A model generated the notes under the pieces. That model did not search any database. It saw nothing but the letters and a program-made list of their open reading frames with translations, and was not told the origin of the DNA. Position numbers and translations under genes: made by a program. From a bacterium (GTDB lineage Bacteria; Joyebacterota; Joyebacteria; Joyebacterales; Joyebacteraceae), in the NCBI GenBank assembly GCA_025774245.1, contig JALGWI010000001.1, positions 84,599 to 148,598 of the forward strand: a stretch of DNA of 64,000 bases, read 5' to 3'. Below are positions 53,955 to 62,478 of the stretch, one piece after another. Position 1 is the stretch's first letter. Every line of letters starts with the position of its first letter.

Positions 53955-55094
53955 ATGACCGATCCCAGAACATCGCTCCTCATGGTCGCAGGTGAGACCT
54001 CCGGCGACCTCCACGGCTCGAAGGTCGTCGCGAGGCTCCGAGAGCTCGCGCCCGACCTCCGCGTCTTCGGCGTCGGCGGCGACCGGATGGGCGCGGCCGG
54101 GATGGAGCTCGACTTCCACGCCGACGACTTCGCGGTCGTGGGGCTCGTGGAAGTGCTGCGTCTCGTTCCCAGGCTCAGGCGGGCGATGGGAGAGCTCCTC
54201 CGGCGCGTCGACGAGCGGGGCGCCGCGCTCGCCGTTCTGATCGACTACCCCGGATTCAACCTCATCCTCGCGAAGAGGCTCAAGGCGGCCGGCGTGCCCG
54301 TCCTCTACTACGTCAGCCCGCAGGTCTGGGCGTGGGGGGAGGGGCGCGTCGCGAAGATCGCCCGCCGCGTCGACCGCATGGCCGTCGTCTTCCCGTTCGA
54401 GCGCGACTTCTACGCCGAGCGCGGCGTCGACGCGCAGTTCGTCGGGCACCCGCTCCTCGAGGAACCGGACATCGCCCAGGCGCCGCCGGCGAAGACATCG
54501 ATCGGAGATCCGCCGCTCCTCGGGCTCCTGCCCGGGAGCCGGCGGAACGAGATACGCCTCCACCTGCCGGCGATGCTCGACGCCGCCCGCGCCCTCAAGG
54601 CCGAGCTCGGCGCGCTCGACGTCGCCCTGGGACGTGCCCCCGGAGTCGACGTCGCCGCGCTCGAGGAGGCGGGCGACCTCGCCGACCTCGGAGTCGACGT
54701 CGTTCCCCCGGAGAACATCCACGACCTCATGCGGCGCTCGACGGCGCTCCTGGTCTCGTCGGGGACGGCGACTCTCGAGGCCGCATGTCTCGGCACCCCG
54801 ATGGTCGTCGTCTACCGAATGGCTCTCCTCTCGTATCTCGCGGGCCGGATGCTCGTCCGGATCCCCGACATAGGTCTCGTCAACGTCGTCGCGGGCGAGC
54901 GGATCGTTCCGGAGCTGGTTCAGGGCAGGGTCACCGCGGAGAACCTGGTCCGCGAGGTCCGGCCATTCCTCACCGACCGCGAGGTCCTCGAACGGACGTC
55001 CGAGAGGCTCCTGGCGGTGAGGGGCGAGCTCGGGACGCCCGGGGCCAGCGACCGCGTCGCGAGGATGGTTCTCGACATGATGGGTGATGCGTGA
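53955..55094 (+). CDS. lpxB: Lipid-A-disaccharide synthase
   Basis: A 379-residue GT-B glycosyltransferase joining lipid X and UDP-diacylglucosamine. Motifs: VAGETSGDLHGSKVVARL at the N-terminus, LIDYPGFNLILAKRLK, YYVSPQVWAWGEGRV, LGLLPGSRRNEIRLHLPA, and the donor-site element SSGTATLEAACLGTPMVVVY. The substrate lipid X requires LpxH, LpxI or LpxG, none of which is recognised in the window. The stop overlaps the next ATG (TGATG). Confidence 0.95.
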   Translation: MTDPRTSLLMVAGETSGDLHGSKVVARLRELAPDLRVFGVGGDRMGAAGMELDFHADDFAVVGLVEVLRLVPRLRRAMGELLRRVDERGAALAVLIDYPGFNLILAKRLKAAGVPVLYYVSPQVWAWGEGRVAKIARRVDRMAVVFPFERDFYAERGVDAQFVGHPLLEEPDIAQAPPAKTSIGDPPLLGLLPGSRRNEIRLHLPAMLDAARALKAELGALDVALGRAPGVDVAALEEAGDLADLGVDVVPPENIHDLMRRSTALLVSSGTATLEAACLGTPMVVVYRMALLSYLAGRMLVRIPDIGLVNVVAGERIVPELVQGRVTAENLVREVRPFLTDREVLERTSERLLAVRGELGTPGASDRVARMVLDMMGDA

Positions 55095-55765
55095 TGGCTG
55101 CATCGAAGCCCCGGCTCTCGATGGGCGATCGTCTCCTGGTGAACCTGGTCGGAACGCTGGGGCCGATCGTCGTGAGGCTCCTCGGCGCCAGCTGGCGCGT
55201 CCGGGTGGCGAACCCCGAGCTTCTCGAGAGCGTGCGCGAGCGGTCGTCCGGGATCGTCTTCGCCTTCTGGCACGGTCAGCTCCTTCCCCTCGAGTACATC
55301 TACCGCGGCCTGAACGTTCAGGTGCTCTCGTCCTGGCACCGGGACGGGGAGATGTCCGCGCGCCTGATGACGGCGCTGGGGTACGGCGTCGTGCGGGGGT
55401 CGCCGAGCCGCGGCTCCGCGCGCGGGCTCATGCGCATGCTCGCGAAGGCGGTCGAGGGGCTCGACCTCGCGATCACGCCGGACGGGCCGCGCGGGCCGGC
55501 GCGGACCGTCAAGCGCGGCATCTTCTACATCGCCGAGAAGTCGGGGTCGCCGATCGTTCCGGTCGGCGTCGCGGCCTCGCCGGCGAGGAGGCTCTCGAGC
55601 TGGGACGGCTTCGTGGTCCCGCTTCCGTTCTCGCGGGTCGCCGTCGTCTACGGCGACCCGATTGCGCCCGATCCGGCGGCGCCGTTCGACGAGAAGGCCG
55701 CCGACTTGGCCCGCTGTCTCGACGCCCTGACCGAGGAGGCGGAGCGCATCGCGCGGGGCCTCTGA
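55094..55765 (+). CDS. DUF374-type lysophospholipid acyltransferase-like protein
   Basis: A 223-residue membrane-associated acyltransferase. ATG 55094 overlaps the lpxB stop; a GTG three bases earlier is also possible. The LPLAT catalytic core includes FAFWHGQLLPLEYIY (HX-type motif), then VLSSWHRDGEMSARLMTALG, and the phosphate-site block AITPDGPRGPARTVKRG. DUF374 proteins are often encoded beside waaA, and I recall the epsilonproteobacterial late acyltransferase LpxJ belonging to this family. A role as the secondary lipid A acyltransferase is therefore likely, given that no LpxL is seen, but it is inferred. Confidence 0.85.
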   Translation: MAASKPRLSMGDRLLVNLVGTLGPIVVRLLGASWRVRVANPELLESVRERSSGIVFAFWHGQLLPLEYIYRGLNVQVLSSWHRDGEMSARLMTALGYGVVRGSPSRGSARGLMRMLAKAVEGLDLAITPDGPRGPARTVKRGIFYIAEKSGSPIVPVGVAASPARRLSSWDGFVVPLPFSRVAVVYGDPIAPDPAAPFDEKAADLARCLDALTEEAERIARGL

Positions 55766-55801
55766 CGGCTGACGCGTGATCGCTCGCCGAGGGGGACGCT
55801 C

Positions 55802-57067
55802 TTGTCGTACATGGGGTACCGGATCCTGACGAACGTCGCCTACGCCCTCGCCTTCCCATGGCTCGCCTGGCGCCGCGCGTCCGGCGGCCGGGAGTGGGCC
55901 GAGCGTCTGGGCGACGTGCGGCCGCGGGCCGCAGGCGGGCTCTGGATCCACGCGGCGTCGGTCGGCGAGGTCGCGGCGGCGGCCCCGCTCGTCCGCGCGC
56001 TCCGGTCCGGTGGGGAAGACGTCGTCCTCACCGTCGTCACGCCGACCGGCAGGGAGGTCGCGGGACGGACGGCGGGCGAGGGGGTCGAGGTCTTCTTCGG
56101 GCCGCTCGACCTTGCGCCCTGCGTCGGGAGGGCCGTCGCGGGCGTGGCCCCGAGGGCGCTGCTCCTCGTGGAGACCGAGCTCTGGCCGAACCTCATCGCC
56201 GGGGCGCGGGCGGGCGGCGCGACGGTCGGCGTCGTCAACGGGAGGCTCTCCGAGCGGAGCGCGCGCCGCTACCGGCTGCCGGGCTCTCCGATCCGGGGAC
56301 TCGGCGACGCGATCGCGTTCGTTGCCTGCCAGTCGGACGAGGACCGCGACCGGTTCGTCCGGATCGGCGTGCCCCGCGAGAGGGTCACGCCGGTCGGGAA
56401 CACGAAGTACGACGCGCTCCCGGCTCCGCTCCCCGCGCGGGAGCGCGACGAGCTCAGGGACTCCCTCGGGATTCCGGCGGACTCGCCCGTCGTCGTCTTC
56501 GGGAGCGTGAGGCCGCTCGAGGAGGAGGCGGTCGCGGCCGCCGCTTCGGGGATCGCGTCGTCCCACCCCGACGCGCGGATGGTCGTGGCCCCGCGGCACC
56601 TCGACCGGCTGGCGCCGCTCGAGGGTAGGCTCAGGGCGGCCGGCCTCGAGTTCACGCGGCGCACGGCGGTCGGCGCCGGGGCGCCGCCCGCGGGCTCGGG
56701 CGTCCTGCTCGACACGACGGGCGAGCTTTCGAACCTGTACGCCATCGCCACCGTCGCGTTCGTCGGAGGAAGCCTCGGGCCCTACGGTGGGCACAATCCG
56801 CTCGAGCCCGCCGCGCACGGCGTCCCGGTCCTCCTGGGGCCTTCCACCGAGAGCTGCGCCGAGTCGGCGGAACGACTCGTGTCGGCGGGGGGCGCCGCCG
56901 TGGTGAGAGACGGAAACGAGCTTACCGCCGGGATCCTCTCCCTTCTCGCGGATCCCGGGAAGAGGGAAGAGGCGGCGGCGCGGGCCATCGAGGCGATCGA
57001 GGCCGGCCGCGGCGCGACCGGTCGCACGATGGCCCTTCTGAGAGATGCGGGGGTGATCGAGACGTGA
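55802..57067 (+). CDS. waaA: 3-deoxy-D-manno-octulosonic acid (Kdo) transferase
   Basis: A 421-residue inner-membrane glycosyltransferase adding Kdo to lipid IVA. TTG start after gaggggga. An N-terminal membrane-associated helix (YRILTNVAYALAFPWLAWRR) precedes the GT-B halves. Motifs are IHAASVGEVAAAAPLV with the catalytic Glu, LLVETELWPNLIAGAR, VNGRLSERSARRYR, VGNTKYDALP and VGGSLGPYGGHNPLEPAAHG. Whether it adds one, two or three Kdo units cannot be read from sequence. Overlaps lpxK by four bases. Confidence 0.95.
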   Translation: MSYMGYRILTNVAYALAFPWLAWRRASGGREWAERLGDVRPRAAGGLWIHAASVGEVAAAAPLVRALRSGGEDVVLTVVTPTGREVAGRTAGEGVEVFFGPLDLAPCVGRAVAGVAPRALLLVETELWPNLIAGARAGGATVGVVNGRLSERSARRYRLPGSPIRGLGDAIAFVACQSDEDRDRFVRIGVPRERVTPVGNTKYDALPAPLPARERDELRDSLGIPADSPVVVFGSVRPLEEEAVAAAASGIASSHPDARMVVAPRHLDRLAPLEGRLRAAGLEFTRRTAVGAGAPPAGSGVLLDTTGELSNLYAIATVAFVGGSLGPYGGHNPLEPAAHGVPVLLGPSTESCAESAERLVSAGGAAVVRDGNELTAGILSLLADPGKREEAAARAIEAIEAGRGATGRTMALLRDAGVIET

Positions 57068-58206
57068 GGGAACGGGACGCACGACCGGCGCCCGGACGCC
57101 AGGGTGGCGCAGCGGGCTGGTGGGGCCGCTTCGCCCGTGGCTACGGGGACACGCGCGGGCTCGGGACCGCCGTGGCGGGACTCCTGGTCCTCTCCTCGGT
57201 GCTCTACGGTATCCTCGCGTCGTTCTCGCTCTGGCTTCGGGCCGTCCGTCCGGTCGCGATCGATGTGCCGATCATCTCGGTCGGGAACCTCACGGTCGGC
57301 GGCACCGGGAAGACCCCGCTCGTCGTGCACCTCGCGAGACGCCTCATGCGGAAAGGGCGCGTCGTCGCGGTCGTGAGCCGGGGCTACGGGCGCCGCGGGC
57401 GCGGGACCGTCGTCGTTTCGCGGGGCGACCGCCCGATCGTGCCGTGGCTGAAGGCGGGCGACGAGCCCTACCTGGTGGCGCTCCTCACGAAGGGAGCGCG
57501 CGTGGTCGTCTCGTCGCGGCGGACGGACGGGATCCGATGCGCCGTGCAGAACCTCGGCGCAGATGTTATATTGCTTGACGACGCCTTTCAGCACGTCCAG
57601 CTCATGAGGGACCTGGACATCGTGACGGCCGACGCCCGGTACCCCGTGGGAAACGGGTTCCTTCTTCCTGGAGGCGCGCTCCGCGAACATCCGCTCGGGA
57701 TAGGACGCGCGGATCTCATCGTTGCGACGCGCTGCGGCGACGAGGGCGCCCGCCGGATCGCGGCGACGATCGGGCCGCTCGTCCCGGAGGCTCCGATCGT
57801 CGAGACGCGCATGAAGGCGGTCGAGCTGTGGGACGTGTCGACCGGGCTGACGGTGAGCCTCTCGGAGGTCAGGGAGCGCGCGGTGCTCGTCCTGTCGAGC
57901 ATCGCCGACCCCGCGAGCTTCGACCGCACGCTCGAGAGGCTGGGCATCCGGGCGGCGGCGCGGGTGACGTTCCCCGATCACCACCGCTACTCGCGCCGAG
58001 ACTTCGCGGCGATCGAGGAGGAGATCCGGGTTTCGCAGGCGGCCACCGTGCTCACGACGGAGAAGGACGCCGTCAGGCTCTCGGAGTGGCGTCCGGCCGT
58101 TCCGGTCGTGGCGCTCGGCATCGAGCTCGCGGTCACGCGGGGGGACGAGCACTTGGAGAGGGCGCTCGAGCGAGCCCTCTCTGGAGGGGGAGACGATGGA
58201 GCTTGA
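57064..58206 (+). CDS. lpxK: Tetraacyldisaccharide 4'-kinase
   Basis: A 380-residue inner-membrane kinase phosphorylating the 4' position of the lipid A disaccharide. GTG 57064 overlaps the waaA stop. A hydrophobic membrane-association helix (about residues 39-62) precedes the P-loop SVGNLTVGGTGKTPLVVHLA. Further motifs are VVSRGYGRRGRG, LLDDAFQHVQLMRDLDIV with the catalytic Asp, and DHHRYSRRDFA. The order waaA then lpxK differs from the waaA-independent position in Escherichia coli but is common elsewhere. Overlaps nadA by 11 bases. Confidence 0.94.
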   Translation: MRERDARPAPGRQGGAAGWWGRFARGYGDTRGLGTAVAGLLVLSSVLYGILASFSLWLRAVRPVAIDVPIISVGNLTVGGTGKTPLVVHLARRLMRKGRVVAVVSRGYGRRGRGTVVVSRGDRPIVPWLKAGDEPYLVALLTKGARVVVSSRRTDGIRCAVQNLGADVILLDDAFQHVQLMRDLDIVTADARYPVGNGFLLPGGALREHPLGIGRADLIVATRCGDEGARRIAATIGPLVPEAPIVETRMKAVELWDVSTGLTVSLSEVRERAVLVLSSIADPASFDRTLERLGIRAAARVTFPDHHRYSRRDFAAIEEEIRVSQAATVLTTEKDAVRLSEWRPAVPVVALGIELAVTRGDEHLERALERALSGGGDDGA

Positions 58207-59125
58207 GGAGTACGCGAAGCTCTCGACCGACGACCTGGCCGCGCGCCTCGAAGAGCTCAAGCGCGAGAAGAACGCCGTCGTGCTCGGACACAACTACCAG
58301 GTGACCGAGGTCCAGATGGTGGCCGACCACCTCGGCGATTCGCTCCGGCTCGCGCAGCTCGCGACCGAGACCGACGCGGCCGTCATCGTCCTCTGCGGCG
58401 TCGACTTCATGGCGGAGAGCGCCAAGATCCTCAATCCCGGAAAGACGGTGCTCCACCCGAACGACCGGGCCACGTGCCCGATGGCCGCCATGGTCCCCGC
58501 TCGTGACCTCCAGGCGTTCCGGGCTGACTACCCGGACGCCGCCGTCGTCTCCTACGTGAACACGTCGGCCGAGGTCAAGGCCGTGTCCGACGTCTGCTGC
58601 ACGTCCTCGAACGCCGTGGAGATCGTCAGGAAGGTCGACGCCGACGAGATCATATTCGTGCCCGACAAGAACCTCGCCGCGTACGTCGCCTCGAAGACCG
58701 AGAAGAAGGTCATTCCCTGGGATGGCTACTGCTACGTGCACGACGGCTTCGTGGCGGAGGACGTCGGGCTCGCCAGGGGCGAGCACCCGGGCGTCCCCGT
58801 GGTCGTTCACCCGGAGTCGCCTCCCGGCGTCATCGACGCGGCCGACTTCGTGGCTTCGACGGGCGGCATGATGAAGCTCGCCGCGGAGCACGAGGAGCTC
58901 ATCGTGGGGACCGAAGTGGGGCTCGTCGACAGGATGAACCGCGAGTACCCGGACCGGCGCTTCTATCCGCTCTCCGCGTTCGCCGTCTGCAGGACCATGA
59001 AGATGATCGACCTCCCTCAGGTCGTGTGGTCGCTCGAGAGCGGGAACCACGTGGTCGAGATCCCCGAGGAGATCCGGGCGCGCGCCGAGGGGGCGCTCGC
59101 GAGGATGCTCGAGCTCTCCGTGTAG
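58196..59125 (+). CDS. nadA: Quinolinate synthase
   Basis: A 309-residue 4Fe-4S enzyme condensing iminoaspartate with dihydroxyacetone phosphate. The three cluster cysteines are visible in VVIVLCGVDFMAESA-like wording (Cys near 67), WDGYCYVHDGF (near 183) and SAFAVCRTMKMI (near 267). The N-terminal VVLGHNYQVTEVQMVADHLG and the MAESAKILNP loop are typical. A fourth position that is often Cys reads Ser (VVVHPESPPG), which is not a cluster ligand in characterised enzymes. Followed by nadB, its iminoaspartate source. Confidence 0.95.
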   Translation: MELEEYAKLSTDDLAARLEELKREKNAVVLGHNYQVTEVQMVADHLGDSLRLAQLATETDAAVIVLCGVDFMAESAKILNPGKTVLHPNDRATCPMAAMVPARDLQAFRADYPDAAVVSYVNTSAEVKAVSDVCCTSSNAVEIVRKVDADEIIFVPDKNLAAYVASKTEKKVIPWDGYCYVHDGFVAEDVGLARGEHPGVPVVVHPESPPGVIDAADFVASTGGMMKLAAEHEELIVGTEVGLVDRMNREYPDRRFYPLSAFAVCRTMKMIDLPQVVWSLESGNHVVEIPEEIRARAEGALARMLELSV

Positions 59126-59207
59126 TCGCCCTGTTCCGAACCGGCCCGCCGAGGCGCCCGTCGGGGCTCCCGACCGCGCCGCCGGAACCGCCCGTCCCGG
59201 AGGACCC

Positions 59208-60812
59208 ATGGAATCCGTCGATTTCGTCGTCGTCGGCAGCGGCATCGCAGGACTCACCTTCGCGCTCTCGGCCGCCAGGAGCGGGAGGGTGGTCGTCATC
59301 ACGAAGAAGGACGACGCCGAGTCCGCGACGAACATGGCGCAGGGCGGCATCGCCGCGGTCGTGCGCGGCACCGACTCGTTCGAGAAGCACGTCGAGGACA
59401 CGCTGACCGCCGGCGTGGGGCTCTGCCGCCGCGAGGCGGTCGAGATCGCTGTCAGGAGCGGACCCGACGCCGTCCGCAGGCTGGTTGCGTGGGGCGCCGA
59501 GTTCTCGAAGAGGAAGGACCCGGAGGGAAACGAGGTCCTCGATCTGGGACAGGAGGGCGGACACTCTGCCCGGCGGATCGTCCACGCCGCCGACATGACG
59601 GGGAAGGAGATCGAGAACTCGCTCCTCTCCGCCGTCGGGGAGAACCCGGACATCGAGGTCTGGGAGGATCACGTCGCCATCGATCTCGCTCTCGGTGTCG
59701 GTTCCGCCGGCCCCGTCTGCGTGGGCGTGCACGTGCTCGACGTCGAGCGCGAGCGGGTGACGGCCGTCGCTGCGCCCGTGACGGTCCTCGCGACCGGCGG
59801 GTGCGGGAAGGTCTACCTATATACGACCAATCCCGACATCGCCAGCGGCGACGGCGTGGCGATGGCGTTCCGGGCCGGGGTCCCGGTCCGGAACATGGAA
59901 TTCGTGCAGTTCCACCCCACGTGCCTCTATCACCCGGAAGTCAGGTCGTTCCTCATCTCCGAGGCCGTCCGGGGCGAGGGCGCCGTCCTCCGGAGTCTCT
60001 CGGGCGAGCGCATCATGAAGGGCCGCCATCCGAGGGAGGACCTCGCGCCGCGCGACATCGTCGCCCGCGCGATCGACGCGACCATGAAGGCGACGGGCGA
60101 CAAGCACGCGTACCTCGACATCACCGCCGAGGACCCCGAGCGCATCCGCGCGCGGTTTCCGAACATCGCCGAGAAGCTCGCCGAGGTCGGGATCGACTTC
60201 GCAATCGAACCGATCCCGGTCGTCCCGGCGGCGCACTACCTCTGCGGGGGCATCGCGGTCGACCTCGAGGGCAGAACGCCGCTTCCGGGGCTCTACGCCA
60301 TCGGCGAGACGGCGCACACGGGCATGCACGGGGCCAACCGGCTCGCCTCGAACTCGCTCCTCGAGGCCGTGGTTTTCAGCGACAGGGCGGCCCGCTCGGC
60401 CGTCGACGAGCATGCGGGCCTCCGGGGCGTCGTCGTCGCGGCGGGGGAGGTCGAGTGGGAGGGAAGCGACGCCGGGCCGGTGCCCGAGGGCGTCGTCATC
60501 GACTTCAACTGGGACATTGTCCGGCGGCTCATGTGGGACTATGTTGGAATCGTGAGGAGCGAGAGGAGGCTCGAGCTCGCTCGGACCGGCATCTCGGCCA
60601 TCCGCGCCGAGGTCGCGGGGTACTTCGCGGGCCACCCCGTGAGCAGGGACCTCCTCGAGCTCAGGAACATCTCGCTCGTCGGTGAGCTCATCATCCGGAG
60701 CGCCCTTTTGAGAAACGAGTCGAGGGGCCTCCATTACGTCGAGGATTACCCCGAGCGGGACGACGAGCGCTTCCTCCGCGACACGGTCATCGCCGGAGTG
60801 CCGGAGCCATGA
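59208..60812 (+). CDS. nadB: L-aspartate oxidase
   Basis: A 534-residue FAD enzyme oxidising aspartate to iminoaspartate for NadA. The N-terminal VVVGSGIAGLTFALSAARSG binds FAD. Flavoprotein landmarks of the fumarate-reductase group follow: ATNMAQGGIAAVV, GGHSARRIVHAADMTGKEIE, FVQFHPTCLYHPE, RDIVARAIDATM and HYLCGGIAVDLEGRTPLPG. The C-terminal helical domain is short but intact. The stop overlaps the start of the Memo fusion gene by four bases, tying NAD synthesis to that system. Confidence 0.95.
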   Translation: MESVDFVVVGSGIAGLTFALSAARSGRVVVITKKDDAESATNMAQGGIAAVVRGTDSFEKHVEDTLTAGVGLCRREAVEIAVRSGPDAVRRLVAWGAEFSKRKDPEGNEVLDLGQEGGHSARRIVHAADMTGKEIENSLLSAVGENPDIEVWEDHVAIDLALGVGSAGPVCVGVHVLDVERERVTAVAAPVTVLATGGCGKVYLYTTNPDIASGDGVAMAFRAGVPVRNMEFVQFHPTCLYHPEVRSFLISEAVRGEGAVLRSLSGERIMKGRHPREDLAPRDIVARAIDATMKATGDKHAYLDITAEDPERIRARFPNIAEKLAEVGIDFAIEPIPVVPAAHYLCGGIAVDLEGRTPLPGLYAIGETAHTGMHGANRLASNSLLEAVVFSDRAARSAVDEHAGLRGVVVAAGEVEWEGSDAGPVPEGVVIDFNWDIVRRLMWDYVGIVRSERRLELARTGISAIRAEVAGYFAGHPVSRDLLELRNISLVGELIIRSALLRNESRGLHYVEDYPERDDERFLRDTVIAGVPEP

Positions 60813-62398
60813 GAATCAGAGCGCTGCGTTTCATCCTTCTGTCCGCCGTCCTCCTGGCCGGATGCCGGTCGGGGGACGCCGAAGGAGGCGATCCCAAGGT
60901 GAGCAACACGAATCCCGGAACGGGCAGTGAGGTCCGGGCCCCCGTCGTCGCCGGGGCCTTCTACTCGGGCGACGCCGGAGAGCTCGAGCGAGACGTCGAT
61001 CGCTACCTTGCGGAGGCGAAGCGGCCCGAGCTTGCGGGCGAGGTCGTGGCCATCATCTCGCCGCACGCCGGCTACGTGTATTCGGGCGGAGTCGCCGCCC
61101 ACGGCTACGTGGCCGTCGAGGGGCGGAGGTATGACACGGTCGTCGTCGTCGCCCCGTCGCACAGGGTCGCCTTCCGCGGAGCGTCGGTCTACGGCGGGGA
61201 CGGATACGCGACGCCGCTCGGAACGGTTCCCGTCGACGGCGACCTCGTGGCGGCCGTCAGGGCCACGTCGTCCGACATCGGGTACGAGCCCGCGGCGCAC
61301 GCGGCCGAGCACTCGCTCGAGGTCCAGGTTCCCTTTCTCCAGCGGACGCTCGGCGAGTTCTCGATCGTGCCGATCATCATGGGCGACCAGTCGATCGGGG
61401 GCGCCCGCGTCCTGGCCGCGGCGATCGCCTCGGCCGTCGAGGGTGCCGAAGGGAAACGCGTCCTGCTCGTGGCGAGCACCGACCTGTCTCACTACCACGA
61501 CGACGACACCGCGCGCAGGCTCGACGCCATCGTCGTGCGCGCCGTCGAGGACTTCGATCCGGAGGGGCTCCTCGAATCGCTCGCCAGGGGCGAGTGCGAG
61601 GCGTGCGGCGGCGGACCGATGGCGACCGTGATGATGGCGGCGCGGGAACTCGGCGCCGACCGGGCCAAGGTCGTGAAGTACGCGACGTCGGGCGACACCT
61701 CCGGAGACAAGAGCCAGGTGGTCGGGTACCTCGCGGCCGTCATCACGCGTTCGGGATCGTCCGGAGGCGGGACCGACGCCGCCGACGAGGCCGGAAGCGA
61801 CGCCGGCGCGGCAGGGGAGACGCCGGCGCCCTACCGAGGCCTCACGATCGACGAGAAGAAGGAGCTCCTCACCCTCGCGAGGGGAACGATCGAGAGCGCC
61901 GTCGGAGGCGGGAACGCGCCCCGGTCGACGCTCGAGTCCGAGGCGCTCGATACGGCGTGCGGCGCGTTCGTGACCCTGAACGAGCGCGGCCGCCTGAGAG
62001 GCTGCATCGGCCACGTGAGGGGCGACGTGCCGCTTCGCCAGACCGTCGCGGAGATGGCGGTGCAGGCGGCCCTCCACGATCCGCGGTTCCCCTCGGTCAC
62101 GAAGGAAGATGTGGAGTCGCTCGAGATCGAGATCTCCGTGCTGTCGCCTCTGATCGAGGTCAAGGACGTCTCGGAGATCGTCGTCGGCCGCGACGGGCTC
62201 ATCATCCAGGACGGCGCGAGGAGCGGCCTTCTGCTCCCGCAGGTAGCGACCGAGTACGGCTGGGACCGCGAGACCTTCCTCGAGCACACCTGCCGGAAGG
62301 CGGGGCTCCCGGAGGGCTGCTGGCGCAGGGAAGGCGTCGTGATCCTGAGGTTCTCGGCCGAGGTCTTCAACGAGCGCGAGGTCCTCGGAGAGGGCTAG
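60809..62398 (+). CDS. AmmeMemoRadiSam system fusion: Memo (B) plus AMMECR1 (A), predicted lipoprotein
   Basis: A 529-residue fusion starting at ATG 60809 (overlaps nadB). The N-terminus RIRALRFILLSAVLLAGC is a lipoprotein signal with Cys19 followed by Arg. Residues about 45-312 form the Memo domain. Its three metal-type ligands are His in ISPHAGYVYSGGVAAHGY (about 83), His in VVVVAPSHRVAFRG (about 118) and Cys in ECEACGGGPMATVMMA (about 266). A Gly/Ala/Asp linker (about 313-345) joins the AMMECR1 domain (about 346-529) with GRLRGCIGHVRGDVPLRQTV. Memo and AMMECR1 proteins bind metals or are of unknown function. The radical SAM partner follows. An extracytoplasmic location is unusual. Confidence 0.9.
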   Translation: MRIRALRFILLSAVLLAGCRSGDAEGGDPKVSNTNPGTGSEVRAPVVAGAFYSGDAGELERDVDRYLAEAKRPELAGEVVAIISPHAGYVYSGGVAAHGYVAVEGRRYDTVVVVAPSHRVAFRGASVYGGDGYATPLGTVPVDGDLVAAVRATSSDIGYEPAAHAAEHSLEVQVPFLQRTLGEFSIVPIIMGDQSIGGARVLAAAIASAVEGAEGKRVLLVASTDLSHYHDDDTARRLDAIVVRAVEDFDPEGLLESLARGECEACGGGPMATVMMAARELGADRAKVVKYATSGDTSGDKSQVVGYLAAVITRSGSSGGGTDAADEAGSDAGAAGETPAPYRGLTIDEKKELLTLARGTIESAVGGGNAPRSTLESEALDTACGAFVTLNERGRLRGCIGHVRGDVPLRQTVAEMAVQAALHDPRFPSVTKEDVESLEIEISVLSPLIEVKDVSEIVVGRDGLIIQDGARSGLLLPQVATEYGWDRETFLEHTCRKAGLPEGCWRREGVVILRFSAEVFNEREVLGEG

Positions 62399-62478
62399 TT
62401 GTCTGCGAGTCCGCTCGCTCGCGACCCGGCGGCCTCGCTGCCGGGGGCGAGAGTCTGGAGGGTGGCGGAGGTGACATC

